A DNA stretch of 64,000 nucleotides from Shewanella baltica (GTDB taxonomy: Bacteria > Pseudomonadota > Gammaproteobacteria > Enterobacterales > Shewanellaceae): the NCBI RefSeq assembly GCF_900456975.1, contig NZ_UGYM01000002.1:3162001-3226000 (forward strand), read 5' to 3'. Shown here one piece after another: positions 53,794-63,837 of this stretch. Below the pieces are notes generated by a model. It was not told where the DNA came from, did no database searches, and saw only the letters and a list, made by a program, of their open reading frames with translations. The position numbers and the translations under genes were made by a program. The first letter of the stretch is position 1; the number at the start of each line of letters is the position of its first letter.

Positions 53794-55305
53794 CTACATA
53801 AAGGCTTTGGTGAAGGCTTCCTTCGACTGGCGAATATAGTTACGGGCGCTTTGGGCGTGTTGCTCCCATACGGCGCGATCGCTTGGGTCAGTGAAGGGGT
53901 TTTGTTCAGTAGCAATCGAACGTTCAAACTTATCGTAGAAGGTCAGCATGGCAGAAGTGATCTGGTTAAAACGCTCCTTAAACTCTTGAAATTCATCAAT
54001 CTTCTCAGTGGTTTTAATCATGTACTGCACCAGTTCAGCATTGCTATTCGAAGCCAATAAAGCTTCGGCTTTCGCACTGATATTGGCACTGGCCTCAGTA
54101 ATCACAAGTGCTCGGGTCTGCTCGTCTTTACTCATCACTCGGCTGTAGTTTTCAGGCGTGCGGACAATGCCGGCATGCTGCAAATAACCACGCAGATGCT
54201 TATCGAGATCCTTACGGAAAGTGTCTAAGTTCTTCTGCATGCTGACTAAATCATTATCTAGTGCTGTGACTTGTTGCAGCTCTTTTTCGATTTCAGACAT
54301 AAAGCGTTCGGCCTGCTGATAAATTTTCAGGCCATTTTCTTCGGCAAACTTTTTATCGCTACGACTCAAGTCGCTGTTGTCATAATTAGAGCGATCGAAG
54401 GTCGCGGCCAAGAATGATTTAAAGGGTTCGGCAAAGGCGGAATAAGCACCGGCACTGACCACATTTAAGGTCGCGGTGGCTAAATCGCCAAAGGGTTTCA
54501 CCATAGAACCCAAGCGTGCCTGCTGGATAGGTGATGCCACACGTTTAGTGTCGGATAGCACCGACCTAAAGGTGTTATATCCCATAGGGTTAGACATCTT
54601 GTTGCGCTCAGAGGTTGCCAACACAAAGGTGATACTGGAATAGATGGCATTCGAGTATTCGAGGTATTGTCTTTGGCTCTCAAGCTGGGCGGCGTAATTT
54701 TTACCTAAGGTGCGGAACGACTCAGACTGCACTTCGTAGTTCTTGTCAGCTTTAAGCTTATCTAAAATCCCGCCGATAATTTTCTGCTCATTTTTTTGCA
54801 GGGCCATATCGAGGCGAATTTTATCTAAACTCAAATCATCCAGACTGATGGGGCCATTAATGGACTCAATGTCGAGGCGAATATACTGGCGGCTCGGATC
54901 GTCGATAGAGACTCTGTGCGCCAAATACTCGTTCGCACCCGGAGTGATATCGATTAAGGCAACATGCTGCCACTGGGCATCGAGCTTTAATACTGGTGAG
55001 GTTAATACATTGATTCGATACTGGGTTTGAGTATTTTGGGTTTTAACCCAAAACTCCAACAGACCCGCTTCAGAAATGGGGTACTTGCTGACTATGCTGC
55101 TATTGCCTTCGGCACATAACAGCGCACTTTCACCACTGTGGGGTTCTGCGCCTTCAAATTGACAACCCATGATCCACGACCAAGGTTGAGATAAACGATT
55201 GCCTTCAAAGTCGCTGGCAAACACTAACTCATTCTCTTTGGCACTGGCATTAACTGTGGTTAACACGCCAAGCAACAGCATAGAAATGACTGCAGTGGTG
55301 CGCAT
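53794..55305 (-). CDS. Exported protein of unknown function
   Basis: 503 residues from the ATG at 55305 (MRTTAVISMLLLGVL), with AGG 7 nt upstream; an earlier in-frame start is less likely. Signal peptide to about residue 22. Residues about 25-170 look like a beta-sandwich (LVFASDFEGNRLSQPWSW ... YIRLDIESINGPISLDDLSLDKIRLD), similar in style to carbohydrate-binding or laminin-G-like modules. Residues about 180-500 are almost wholly helical with coiled-coil character. No enzyme motif seen. Probably periplasmic or surface. I cannot assign a function. Confidence 0.8.
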   Translation of the reverse strand: MRTTAVISMLLLGVLTTVNASAKENELVFASDFEGNRLSQPWSWIMGCQFEGAEPHSGESALLCAEGNSSIVSKYPISEAGLLEFWVKTQNTQTQYRINVLTSPVLKLDAQWQHVALIDITPGANEYLAHRVSIDDPSRQYIRLDIESINGPISLDDLSLDKIRLDMALQKNEQKIIGGILDKLKADKNYEVQSESFRTLGKNYAAQLESQRQYLEYSNAIYSSITFVLATSERNKMSNPMGYNTFRSVLSDTKRVASPIQQARLGSMVKPFGDLATATLNVVSAGAYSAFAEPFKSFLAATFDRSNYDNSDLSRSDKKFAEENGLKIYQQAERFMSEIEKELQQVTALDNDLVSMQKNLDTFRKDLDKHLRGYLQHAGIVRTPENYSRVMSKDEQTRALVITEASANISAKAEALLASNSNAELVQYMIKTTEKIDEFQEFKERFNQITSAMLTFYDKFERSIATEQNPFTDPSDRAVWEQHAQSARNYIRQSKEAFTKAFM

Positions 55306-55765
55306 AAGGGCCTCATAAAACATAAATTACTAAAATCAACGAGCGAGTCATTCGGCTCAATACCCAGTTATATCGACGATCAACTGACCCAAATTTCAAA
55401 GCGAATCTAGCTGGTTTTCTGAGGGTTATGACCTCGAAAAAACCACCCGCTTGAAGGCGTCATTTTTGATAGCAGATTAAACCAGCGAAATGTATCAGAG
55501 GCCATCATCCCACGCTAGCCCTAAGTCATGTTTGGCGCAGAAAGATAGCAGTTGAATAGCAATCGGGGCCATGAATCGCCCCGATACTGAAAACAATAGT
55601 GAACTTAATGGTGAAATCGGTTATGAAACTCAGCGAAAACTAACCACTTATGTCCGCTATTCTGGTTCTGTTCTTCCCGCTTGTCTGGCCGCTTATTTTG
55701 CCCTCTTCCCTCATCATCAGCGCACGCAAAAAAACAGCCAAAACCAAGATCCAAGCAAAACAGGA
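55306..55765. other. Intergenic region, no gene seen
   Basis: Leader of the exported-protein gene and the gap after the MATE gene. A plus-strand frame starting at 55571 runs antisense into the MATE gene and is not supported. Confidence 0.5.
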
Positions 55766-57121
55766 TTATTGCAGCCGCGCCTCGACTCGCTTCATGGCGT
55801 AGAACATCCATATCGTCAGAATAGTGCTACAGGTTGCGAGCGATACCCACACACCAATCACGCCAAACATCCAAGCGAAGCAGTAGATAATCGCCGCGAT
55901 CAGGATAAGTTTCGCGCCAGTCAGCATAGAGGCTTGTTTCGAGCAATTAATCGCTTGGAAGAAACTCGCACCGACTAAGATTAAGCCTTCCATCGGTAAG
56001 CCCCAGAAATACCAGCGCATCCCTTCAATCGCCACGGGCGTTAGGTTCTGATTATCGCCAGCAAACAAATACACTAGCCATTCAGGGCGAGAATAAATCA
56101 GCGCTAAGCCCAAGGCTGCGGTGAGCAGCGTCATGCCAAAGGCAATATTACGTGCCTGCTTAACCCTATCGAAACGCCCAGCGCCCGCATTAAAGCTATA
56201 AATTGGCTGCGTGCCGAGGGCAATACCTTCAAAAATCAAATAGAAGAATGCTTCTGTGTAACTGACTACGCCATAGGCTGCCACGTGTAAGGGGCCGCCC
56301 ACCCACAAAAAAGCTGTGTTATGCAGGGTTAACACTATCGATAAATAAAGGTTCATCAAAAAGCTGGGTAAACCCACGCGGGCTATGTTCAAGCAATTGT
56401 CGAGCTTAAGCTTCATCTGCTCAAGGTCGATCCTCAACTGAGTCCGAGGACTGAAAAAGTGCTGCAAACACAAAAGCCCCGTCACCGCCTGCGACATCAT
56501 GGTCGCAATCGCAGCGCCCGCTAAACCAAAGGGGAAGACCACAATAAATAGCCAATCTAAGAAAGTGTTTAATACGCCGCCCAAGATCAACACCCAAGTC
56601 ACCATAGATGGCCGACCGTCATTACGCAGCAATGTGGTGAAGGTCATTGAAATAATGGGGAAATGACACAGGGCAAAATACCAGAACAGGTATTCGTTGG
56701 CATTTTCGAGAATGTCCCCCTGCGCCCCGAGGGCGATCAAAATATCCCGCGAGAATATCCCACCAATGAGGGCAAAAATGGCCCCCGCCAATAAACACAA
56801 ACTAAAGGCATTACCAAGTAATTTACGGGCCTTAGCCACATTGCCTTGACCAAGGTTGATCGACACTAATGCCGCGCTGCCCATGCCTATCATGGCGCCA
56901 ATCGCATACAAAATAGCGCCGACTGGATAGGCTAACATCATCCCCGCCAGCCCAGTTTCACCCAAATAGTGGCCAACGAAGATGCCATCAATCGTCACAT
57001 AGACGCCCGTCACCAACATAGAGGCGATGGTGGGTATGGTATAGCGCCAAAAAAGCTTCGCAATCGGCTCCTCGAGCAGGCTCATATCCGCAGAAATGTG
57101 ATTAGATGTTGTTGCAGTCAT
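55766..57121 (-). CDS. MATE-family multidrug/Na+ antiporter
   Basis: 451 residues and 12 predicted spans. Typical MATE sequences: PIAKLFWRYTIPTIASMLVTGVY at the N-terminus, GSAALVSINLGQGNVAKARKLLGNAF, and the second-half repeat GIALGTQPIYSFNAGAGRFDRVKQ. It would expel cationic drugs or metabolites in exchange for Na+ or H+; substrate unknown. Single gene. Start at ATG 57121. Confidence 0.92.
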   Translation of the reverse strand: MTATTSNHISADMSLLEEPIAKLFWRYTIPTIASMLVTGVYVTIDGIFVGHYLGETGLAGMMLAYPVGAILYAIGAMIGMGSAALVSINLGQGNVAKARKLLGNAFSLCLLAGAIFALIGGIFSRDILIALGAQGDILENANEYLFWYFALCHFPIISMTFTTLLRNDGRPSMVTWVLILGGVLNTFLDWLFIVVFPFGLAGAAIATMMSQAVTGLLCLQHFFSPRTQLRIDLEQMKLKLDNCLNIARVGLPSFLMNLYLSIVLTLHNTAFLWVGGPLHVAAYGVVSYTEAFFYLIFEGIALGTQPIYSFNAGAGRFDRVKQARNIAFGMTLLTAALGLALIYSRPEWLVYLFAGDNQNLTPVAIEGMRWYFWGLPMEGLILVGASFFQAINCSKQASMLTGAKLILIAAIIYCFAWMFGVIGVWVSLATCSTILTIWMFYAMKRVEARLQ

Positions 57122-57517
57122 TCGCGTATCTCATAGAAAGGAGCAAGGCCATATAAATATAGAAAAAATATGTGTGTGAACAAAAATACGGCGGTGTATT
57201 GTACCTAAAACAAGTCAGAACACAAAGTGTGATATAAGCTTGAAATCGGAACAAATATCAATAATAACAATTTGATATGGTGAATAAAAAAGACTAGTCA
57301 AATCGAAAAATAAATAAAGTCTACTCACTCCCTCTCACTTACTGATCAATTTTTACTACTTTTTTGGTATTTTAGGCCGAATTAGGTAAAGTATCAGCTT
57401 GAACAAGACCATTACGCGTATTTTAACGAAGTAAAATCAATAAAGATTAAAACTTAAGATACTAATAATTAATGGATTAATGTAAAAAACACTGAATAAA
57501 AACAATAAGGGAAGGAC
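57122..57517. other. AT-rich divergent intergenic region
   Basis: Leaders of the MATE and POT-type transporter genes. No operator or RNA element I can support. Confidence 0.5.
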
Positions 57518-59059
57518 ATGAGTCAGAATCGTCCAAATGCAGGTAACGACCTGCGGGAAGTCAAACAGCTCGGAATGTGGGCCTCCATTACTAGCTTAGG
57601 TTATATATTTTGGCTGGTCGGCGGTATGGAGTTAGTCGAGCGTATCGCTTACTACGGCGTAAAAGCCAGTGCGGGGCTGTACGCTAAAGCGCCTGAGTCT
57701 GCTGGCGGCCTAGGGATCAGCCTAAGCGACTACGGCATTATTATTTCCCTCTGGGCGATCATGCAAACCTTTGTGCCCGTGTTCACCGGTGGCATGTCTG
57801 ACCGCGTCGGCTACAAAGAAACCATCTTTGGCTCCACCATTATTAAAATCTTTGGCTATCTGGTGATGGCATTCTTCCCCAGTTTTTGGGGCTTCCTTGC
57901 TGGCGCATTACTCCTCGCCATCGGTACAGGGATATTTAAACCGGGCATTCAAGGCACCTTAGTGCTGTCCACCAATCGTAATAATACCTCGATGGCTTGG
58001 GGCATTTTTTACCAAGTCGTCAACATTGGCGGCTTCCTCGGGCCGTTAGTGGCCGTACATATGCGCCAATTGTCGTGGGACAATGTGTTTTTCGCCTGCG
58101 CCGCAATTATCTCACTCAACTTCTTATTTTTATTGACCTATACAGAACCAGGCAAAGCCGAGCGACTCGCACGTAACAAACAAATCAAGTCGGGTGAAGT
58201 CAAACAAGAAGCCCTGTGGCGCGATGCTTGGCGTGAACTGAAAAAGCCGATTGTGATCTACTACATGCTGGTATTTGCAGGCTTTTGGTTCTTGTACAAT
58301 GCCCTATTCGATGTGTTGCCTATCCATATTTCCGAATGGGTCGATACCAGCGTAATCGTCACATCCCTCTTTGGCAGCGAAGGCACCAGTAACGGCATTC
58401 TACAATTCTGGCTTGGCCTCAATAACGAAGGCACTAAGGTGATGCCCGAAGGCATGCTCAACCTTAATGCAGGCCTTATCATGACTTGCTGCTTTATCGT
58501 CGCCGCGCTGACGGCTAAATACCGCATCACTACCGCCATGTTTATTGGTTGTTTGCTGAGTATTTTGGCTTTTGTGTTTATCGGCGCCTTCCATGCGGCT
58601 TGGTTTATCGTGCTCGCGATCGCTATGTTCTCCATTGGCGAAATGATGATTAGCCCGAAGAAAAATGAGTTTATGGGCAACATAGCGCCCGAAGGTAAAA
58701 AAGCCATGTACTTGGGCTTTGTGATGTTACCCCAAGGGATCGGCTGGGGATTAGAAGGCTACTTTGGCCCTAAACTCTATGAAATTTATGCATCGAAGGA
58801 ATTGTTTTCGCGGGATTTATTGTTAGAGCGCGGCATGAACAGTACTGAGGTTAGCGCCATTCCCCAAGGTGAAGCCTTTACTACCTTGGTGAGCTACACA
58901 GGTGAAAGCGCCCAGGATCTCACCCAGTTGCTGTACCACAGCCATAACATTGGCATGGCGTGGTATATCATCGCCGCCATAGGGACTATCTCAGCGGTGG
59001 GGATTTTTATCTATGGTAAGTGGTTACTCACACTGCAAAGAGCCCAACAAGCCGCCTAA
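57518..59059 (+). CDS. POT/PTR-type major facilitator transporter
   Basis: 513 residues, at least 12 spans. ELVERIAYYG (near residue 35) matches the ExxER-Y-YG motif of proton-coupled oligopeptide transporters, and FYQVVNIGGFLGP matches the POT signature FYxxINxG. GGMSDRVGYKETI is the MFS motif A. It probably imports di- or tripeptides with protons; substrate is not certain because the family also includes nitrate and other carriers. Ribosome binding site GGAAGG before ATG. Single gene. Confidence 0.88.
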   Translation: MSQNRPNAGNDLREVKQLGMWASITSLGYIFWLVGGMELVERIAYYGVKASAGLYAKAPESAGGLGISLSDYGIIISLWAIMQTFVPVFTGGMSDRVGYKETIFGSTIIKIFGYLVMAFFPSFWGFLAGALLLAIGTGIFKPGIQGTLVLSTNRNNTSMAWGIFYQVVNIGGFLGPLVAVHMRQLSWDNVFFACAAIISLNFLFLLTYTEPGKAERLARNKQIKSGEVKQEALWRDAWRELKKPIVIYYMLVFAGFWFLYNALFDVLPIHISEWVDTSVIVTSLFGSEGTSNGILQFWLGLNNEGTKVMPEGMLNLNAGLIMTCCFIVAALTAKYRITTAMFIGCLLSILAFVFIGAFHAAWFIVLAIAMFSIGEMMISPKKNEFMGNIAPEGKKAMYLGFVMLPQGIGWGLEGYFGPKLYEIYASKELFSRDLLLERGMNSTEVSAIPQGEAFTTLVSYTGESAQDLTQLLYHSHNIGMAWYIIAAIGTISAVGIFIYGKWLLTLQRAQQAA

Positions 59060-59160
59060 GCGGGACTCGCTAACCTCATTCGAGGTAAGGGCGATAAAGA
59101 CAATATAAGGGCTAAATAAAGGGCAAGGTGAGGAGCGATCTTCATCTTGCCTTATCAGTA

Positions 59161-59685
59161 TCAAAAAGGACGCGTCAGCAGCTCAGGCGTAAATTGTTCA
59201 GGCGACAGCAATAAACCTAAGCTCTCGATTTGTGCATTCAAACGATTGAGATCTTGAGTCAGCGCAGGCAAGGTCAGGGTATTGTCATCGAGCTCATACA
59301 CTTGCCTTAAACTCGTGTAATAAAACAGCAGTATAATCAAAGCATTCACATCATTTTGCGCCGCAGCGGCTTTAATCTTTATCAACTTGCGATAGATACG
59401 ATTATGGAGCTGCTTTAATTGCCACACATAATAAATTTCGCTGAAGAAGGGTTTGTCCTTCAAGTTATAAATCACTGCGCTACACAGACCCAGACTGAAA
59501 ATCACCCCTAAGAGATTCAAATGGAAATTACCTGTAGGCTCGCCCGGCACAGGCGTTGCCCCAAACAGCGCAATCAGCCCTGCACCCAAAAGCAATGACA
59601 GCACTACTAAGCTAACAACTAAAATTACGATGAATAAATTCATGTTTTTACGATACAAGGTTTTATCTATTTCCTGCAGCTTCAT
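59161..59685 (-). CDS. DUF3087 family inner-membrane protein
   Basis: 174 residues from ATG 59685 (MKLQEIDKTLYRKNMN), preceded by GGGAT; a longer start 45 bp upstream is less likely. Two spans (about 18-40 and 55-73) are followed by a helical cytoplasmic region (VWQLKQLHNRIYRKLIKIKAA). Matches the uncharacterised DUF3087 family of Shewanella and Vibrio. No function is known. Confidence 0.8.
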   Translation of the reverse strand: MKLQEIDKTLYRKNMNLFIVILVVSLVVLSLLLGAGLIALFGATPVPGEPTGNFHLNLLGVIFSLGLCSAVIYNLKDKPFFSEIYYVWQLKQLHNRIYRKLIKIKAAAAQNDVNALIILLFYYTSLRQVYELDDNTLTLPALTQDLNRLNAQIESLGLLLSPEQFTPELLTRPF

Positions 59686-60076
59686 AACATCCCGCTCAAA
59701 TAGGCCGCCTAGCGTTGGCGTATCAATCAATTAGTGGCAGAGCATACCCCAATCCCCTTTATTCGGCCTTAACTGATTTAAACGCATAACTAAAATACAT
59801 TTCTCATCCTCACCCGCAAGCGATACAAATTGACACCTTTAGGTATCATTAAACGATCTGAGGGATAGGATGATGTATCAATTGAAGATCAACGGCTTAA
59901 TACCCTTACGATTCTCACTAATCTCACGTTTATCTCAAAACATAAAAATGTTAACGTGCGCCCCAATCAAGGTAAAATTTGCTAACCTTAATCTCAGTGA
60001 ATTTCATCATGGTATCGCCACCTTTTACGAGATACCTAGCCTTAAGCCCCCGCATTCAAACCACACAAGGAATGCC

Positions 60077-60838
60077 ATGATACTCAGCAAAGCCTTTGCA
60101 CAAGTCGTCCTTTTGGCGTTCAGCAGCCTTTGCTTGACTGCGCAGGCCAAAGACCTGCTCGCGGTGGGTGCGAGCTTCAGCCAAATTTTCGAACTACAGC
60201 CCAATGGCGAATATACCGGCTTAGGTGTCGATATTTTAAATCGCTTCGCCCAGCAGCAAAGTGTGAACATTCACTATCAAATTACCCCTTGGCGCCGCGC
60301 CATTTCTATGGTCGAACGTGGCCAAGCGGATATTCTTATTGGTCCCTACGATACCCCAGAGCGTGAAGCGAACTTGGCTTTTGCGACGAAAGCCTTTTAC
60401 CGCGATAACATGGTGTTCTATGCACGTGTAGGCAATGAAATAGTATGGAATGGCGACTATGCCAGCATTAAAGGTCAACGGATTGGTAAGATGCAGGGTT
60501 GGAGTTATGGCCCGACGTTTAATGAACAAACTAAATCATTGAACATCAATGAATTTGTCGATATTAAAAGCGGGATAGAACGCCTCTCTCGGGGTGATTT
60601 AGATTTACTCGCCACAAACAGCCGTAATACCGATGCTGTGCTCGCCCAAATCAAAATCCCTAAGGCAATTACCCCGATCACGCCGATAATCGATGTTCAA
60701 GACGGTTTTATGGCGTTTCCGAAACAGGCGAAATTTGATCCCTTAAGACATAGGTTTGACAGTTTTTTCGATGAGATGATCCAAAATGGCACCTTTACGA
60801 CACTCGGCCAAAAATATCACGTAACCTTGCCTTACTGA
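60077..60838 (+). CDS. Periplasmic solute-binding protein, family 3 (amino-acid type)
   Basis: 253 residues from ATG 60077 (MILSKAFAQVVLLAF) behind AAGGAA; the frame is open further upstream but lacks a signal there. Signal peptide to about residue 24 (LTAQA). Features of SBP family 3: GLGVDILNRFAQQQ, WRRAISMVERGQADILIGPYDTPER and GIERLSRGDLDLLATN. No ABC permease or ATPase gene adjoins it, which is common in Shewanella for stand-alone binding proteins. Ligand unknown. Confidence 0.88.
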   Translation: MILSKAFAQVVLLAFSSLCLTAQAKDLLAVGASFSQIFELQPNGEYTGLGVDILNRFAQQQSVNIHYQITPWRRAISMVERGQADILIGPYDTPEREANLAFATKAFYRDNMVFYARVGNEIVWNGDYASIKGQRIGKMQGWSYGPTFNEQTKSLNINEFVDIKSGIERLSRGDLDLLATNSRNTDAVLAQIKIPKAITPITPIIDVQDGFMAFPKQAKFDPLRHRFDSFFDEMIQNGTFTTLGQKYHVTLPY

Positions 60839-60963
60839 GCCTGCGCGATTGATCATGCACGACTGTTCCTTCATGTACGACCGCTGCAACCGTATTCGCC
60901 CCCGCCTGACCTATGCTCACATGTGTAATAAAGGGCGATGGGAAGCCAGTGAGCAGCTAATCG

Positions 60964-62070
60964 TTAGCAAAGACAGGCGAGCAACTGCTGCTCTATCTCG
61001 TCCCAATTGACTTCGTCCACGGTAATCATTTCTAGTCTGGAATCTAAGGTGTCATCGAGTTCAACCACAGTAAACTCATGATCAATCCAGTTAAATCCGG
61101 CGATGCCCTCAGAGGTGATCATCACGGCCTTTAATCTCAGCAATACTTGCCCGACGTCTGATAACTGAGTGTGGCGTTGAATAAACGCCATTAATTTATC
61201 GAAATCAAACTCTTGCCTTGGATCAAACACCCAGCCACAGCTAAAACAGCCTTCGCCTTGATTCTGCTTGCGCACTATGCCGCGTGCATCAAATTCGAGT
61301 GCGACTTCGATTGCACCTTCGGCAAAGAGGCTTAGCTCACTCAAACGCGAACCACCCGTGCGGAACAAGCTAGGAGCAGTCGTTGTAAGATTACCTAGCT
61401 TAGGGACTATGCCACCATTACTGCTCATATTGAGTGACACGCGCCTTGGTTGGTTTAAATAATACAGCAGCGCGCTAGGTAAAGGTTGCTGGTTAGTGTG
61501 GCTCACAACAGGAATATCAGTGCGCTCGATATGACTTAAATAGGTCTGTAACTCATAGAGTAACTTAGTATTTTCAGCGTCATATAAATCCGACTTAGTC
61601 GCGATAATCACATCGGCCACTTGCAGCTGTTGGATGAAGTTTGCATGTTCGCGATAGCGGGGATCGTGGATTTTACGCGCGTCCACCAAACATAAAGTAC
61701 TGCGCAGTGAAATCACATTCTGATAATGGGGTGCACTCAATACTTTAATGATTTCATTAGGATGCCCAAGCCCAGTCGGTTCAATCAATAAGCGATCAGG
61801 TTTTGCTTTCGCAATCAACTGATTGATCGCCACTTGCGTCGGCACGCCCGCGGCGCAGCACATACAGCCACCCGCTACCTCACGAATTTGTATGCCGTTA
61901 TCGGAGGAGTTCAGTAATCCCGCATCAATGCCAACCTCACCAAACTCATTGACCAGCACAGCCCAAGTCTCATCCGCGGGTTTAGTCGCCAGCAATTGTT
62001 TAATCAGAGAGGTTTTACCTACGCCTAAAAAACCTGTGATGATATTGGTGGGAATCGCTTTGATAATCAT
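60964..62070 (-). CDS. COG0523 (CobW/YjiA-type) GTPase, putative metal chaperone
   Basis: 368 residues. Walker A GFLGVGKT (13-20), metal-binding CMCC (69-72), EPTGLGHPNEII, the guanine-specificity TKSD motif, and a C-terminal CobW_C domain (about 265-360) are present. COG0523 GTPases deliver or insert metals such as Zn2+ or Co2+. No Zur box or cobalamin gene was seen nearby, so the metal is not indicated. Single gene downstream of rhlE on the same strand but separated by a terminator. Confidence 0.9.
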   Translation of the reverse strand: MIIKAIPTNIITGFLGVGKTSLIKQLLATKPADETWAVLVNEFGEVGIDAGLLNSSDNGIQIREVAGGCMCCAAGVPTQVAINQLIAKAKPDRLLIEPTGLGHPNEIIKVLSAPHYQNVISLRSTLCLVDARKIHDPRYREHANFIQQLQVADVIIATKSDLYDAENTKLLYELQTYLSHIERTDIPVVSHTNQQPLPSALLYYLNQPRRVSLNMSSNGGIVPKLGNLTTTAPSLFRTGGSRLSELSLFAEGAIEVALEFDARGIVRKQNQGEGCFSCGWVFDPRQEFDFDKLMAFIQRHTQLSDVGQVLLRLKAVMITSEGIAGFNWIDHEFTVVELDDTLDSRLEMITVDEVNWDEIEQQLLACLC

Positions 62071-62135
62071 AAGGAAACTCGCTCGAATAGAAAGCTTGGC
62101 GCTCGAGTGTAGAAGTATTGGCTTTGAAGCTCAAC

Positions 62136-62164
62136 AAAAAGCGCATCGATGAGGATGCGCTTTT
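62136..62164 (-). terminator. Terminator of rhlE
   Basis: On the minus strand AAAAGCGCATC ... GATGCGCTTTT followed by TG; about 125 bp after the rhlE stop. Confidence 0.85.
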
Positions 62165-62250
62165 AGAATGGCGACGAGCTCTTTAACCAACTAGGCAACC
62201 GTCAAACTGCGAGGCTAACAGGCGCTTGGCGCTTATTAGCCTTGATTGTT

Positions 62251-62301
62251 AGACTTAGCTTATTTTGACTTAGCTTATTTAGACTTAACTTATTTTGACT
62301 T
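62251..62301 (-). repeat. 15-bp tandem repeat spanning the rhlE stop codon
   Basis: On the minus strand, units of (A/G)CT/GTT-AAG-TC(A/T)-AAA-TAA are repeated about 3.4 times, starting inside the last codons of rhlE. Each unit carries an in-frame TAA, so three successive stops are separated by VKSK and AKSK codons. Confidence 0.9.
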
Positions 62302-63708
62302 ATTGGTGCGAGAACCAAAACCTGACTTATTGCTCACCAAATTAGACTTAGGTTTAGTCGCGTTAAACGGCTTACCTGAGCCAGAAGCAGGTTTGGCACG
62401 GCTAGAGGATTTATCGCCAGCAGTTTTGCTGTCCTGCGCTTTACCTTTAGCGTACTTGCCCTGACGGGACTGACCAATAGTGCGATCCTGCGGCGCCTTA
62501 TGGCTCCACTTTCCAATCGGCTTAATCGGTGCCGCAGGCGCATCACGGTAGCGGGCAGGTAAAGGCGAGCCTTCTTCATAACCCGGTTGTACCGACACGG
62601 GCAGTTTTTGCTCAATCAAGGCTTCAATTTCAGCGAGCATTTCATCGTCAGAAGGTGACACGAACGAAATCGCGCGACCAGTTAATCCAGCACGGCCTGT
62701 ACGACCAATACGATGGATATAATCTTCGGCGAGGAAAGGTAATTCAAGGTTGATCACCATAGGCAAGGCATGAATGTCTAACCCACGTGCAGCCACATCG
62801 GTTGCTACCAGCACCCGTAATTTACTGGCTTTAAACTCTTCTAACACCCGATTACGGGCGCCTTGTGTTTTATCGCCGTGGAACACGCCTGCGGCTATAC
62901 CATCCAGCTTTAATTCTTGCAATAAATGCTCGGCGCTTTCTTTTGTGCTAGCAAAAACCAGTACTTGGCGCCAATTGTTGCGGCCAACGAGTTCTGACAG
63001 CAGCTCGGCTTTGCGACGTTTATCAACGCGATACACTTCCTGCACTACTGTAGAAGCCGTTGTCGTGTCAGCAACATTCACCCACTGAGGTTCATTCAGC
63101 ATTTTCTCGGCGAGTTGTTTGACTGCATCGCTATATGTGGCTGAAAACAACATGGTTTGATGCTGCGGCGCAATTAAGCGTTTCACTTTTTCAATGTCGC
63201 GCACAAAGCCCATGTCTAACATGCGGTCGGCTTCGTCGATCACTAAGGTCGTGACGCTCGACAAATCTAACTGGAATTGGCCGATAATATCGAATAAGCG
63301 ACCAGGAGTTGCCACCAAAATATCAACGCCCTGCTCTACCCCTTTACGCTGGGGATTCATGTTGGCGCCGCCGTAAACCGCTAAGGTTTTCAGTGGCAGG
63401 AACTGGCTGTATTTCTGGATGTTTTCGCAGACTTGAATCGCAAGTTCGCGGGTGGGCGTCATCACCAACGCGCGTAAAATCGGTTTATCATTGCTGTCGC
63501 TTGTTAAAGACTCAGCCGCCAACTTTTCAAGTACAGGCAGAGCAAAGGAAGCCGTCTTACCTGTACCCGTTTGGGCGCAGGCCATAATGTCTTTGCCTTC
63601 AAAGGCAAGCGGGATCACTTTCTCTTGCACTTGAGTGAGTTGCTGATAGCCACACTCAGTTATCGCATTCAAAATAGGAGAAGATAAACCGAGTGTTTCA
63701 AATTTCAT
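62290..63708 (-). CDS. rhlE: DEAD-box ATP-dependent RNA helicase RhlE
   Basis: 472 residues. Q motif (TQVQEKVIPLAFEGKDIMACAQTGTGKT), PTRELA, DEAD in VIDEADRMLDMGF, SAT and HRIGRTGRAG are intact. The basic, low-complexity C-terminal tail (about 385-472; rich in Lys, Ser, Gly) fits RhlE proteins, which act in ribosome assembly and RNA turnover. The last codons fall in a tandem repeat that repeats the stop. The 5' leader has strong hairpins (63759-63798). Single gene. Confidence 0.94.
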   Translation of the reverse strand: MKFETLGLSSPILNAITECGYQQLTQVQEKVIPLAFEGKDIMACAQTGTGKTASFALPVLEKLAAESLTSDSNDKPILRALVMTPTRELAIQVCENIQKYSQFLPLKTLAVYGGANMNPQRKGVEQGVDILVATPGRLFDIIGQFQLDLSSVTTLVIDEADRMLDMGFVRDIEKVKRLIAPQHQTMLFSATYSDAVKQLAEKMLNEPQWVNVADTTTASTVVQEVYRVDKRRKAELLSELVGRNNWRQVLVFASTKESAEHLLQELKLDGIAAGVFHGDKTQGARNRVLEEFKASKLRVLVATDVAARGLDIHALPMVINLELPFLAEDYIHRIGRTGRAGLTGRAISFVSPSDDEMLAEIEALIEQKLPVSVQPGYEEGSPLPARYRDAPAAPIKPIGKWSHKAPQDRTIGQSRQGKYAKGKAQDSKTAGDKSSSRAKPASGSGKPFNATKPKSNLVSNKSGFGSRTNKSK

Positions 63709-63758
63709 AGGGACTCTTTAGCTAAGTAGTAAAACTTTGATGCGAGGTGATACTCAAT

Positions 63759-63798
63759 GCCCCAACGCGGGGCCGCGGAGTCTAGCAAAATCCGCGGC
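63759..63798 (-). promoter_or_regulatory. Double hairpin in the rhlE leader
   Basis: GCCCC-AACGC-GGGGC (63759-63773) and GCCGCGGA ... TCCGCGGC (63772-63798, 11-nt loop) lie 50-90 bp upstream of the rhlE start. The second could also act as a plus-strand terminator (GTTTTT follows), but no plus-strand gene ends here. It may be a structured 5' UTR or the end signal of the upstream EAL gene. Confidence 0.45.
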
Positions 63799-63837
63799 GT
63801 TTTTATAGGCAATTATCATGTCTCAGTTAATATCCCC

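Noticed and set aside
55571..55978. 135-codon plus-strand frame
   Set aside because: Half of it is antisense to the MATE gene; no supporting signal.
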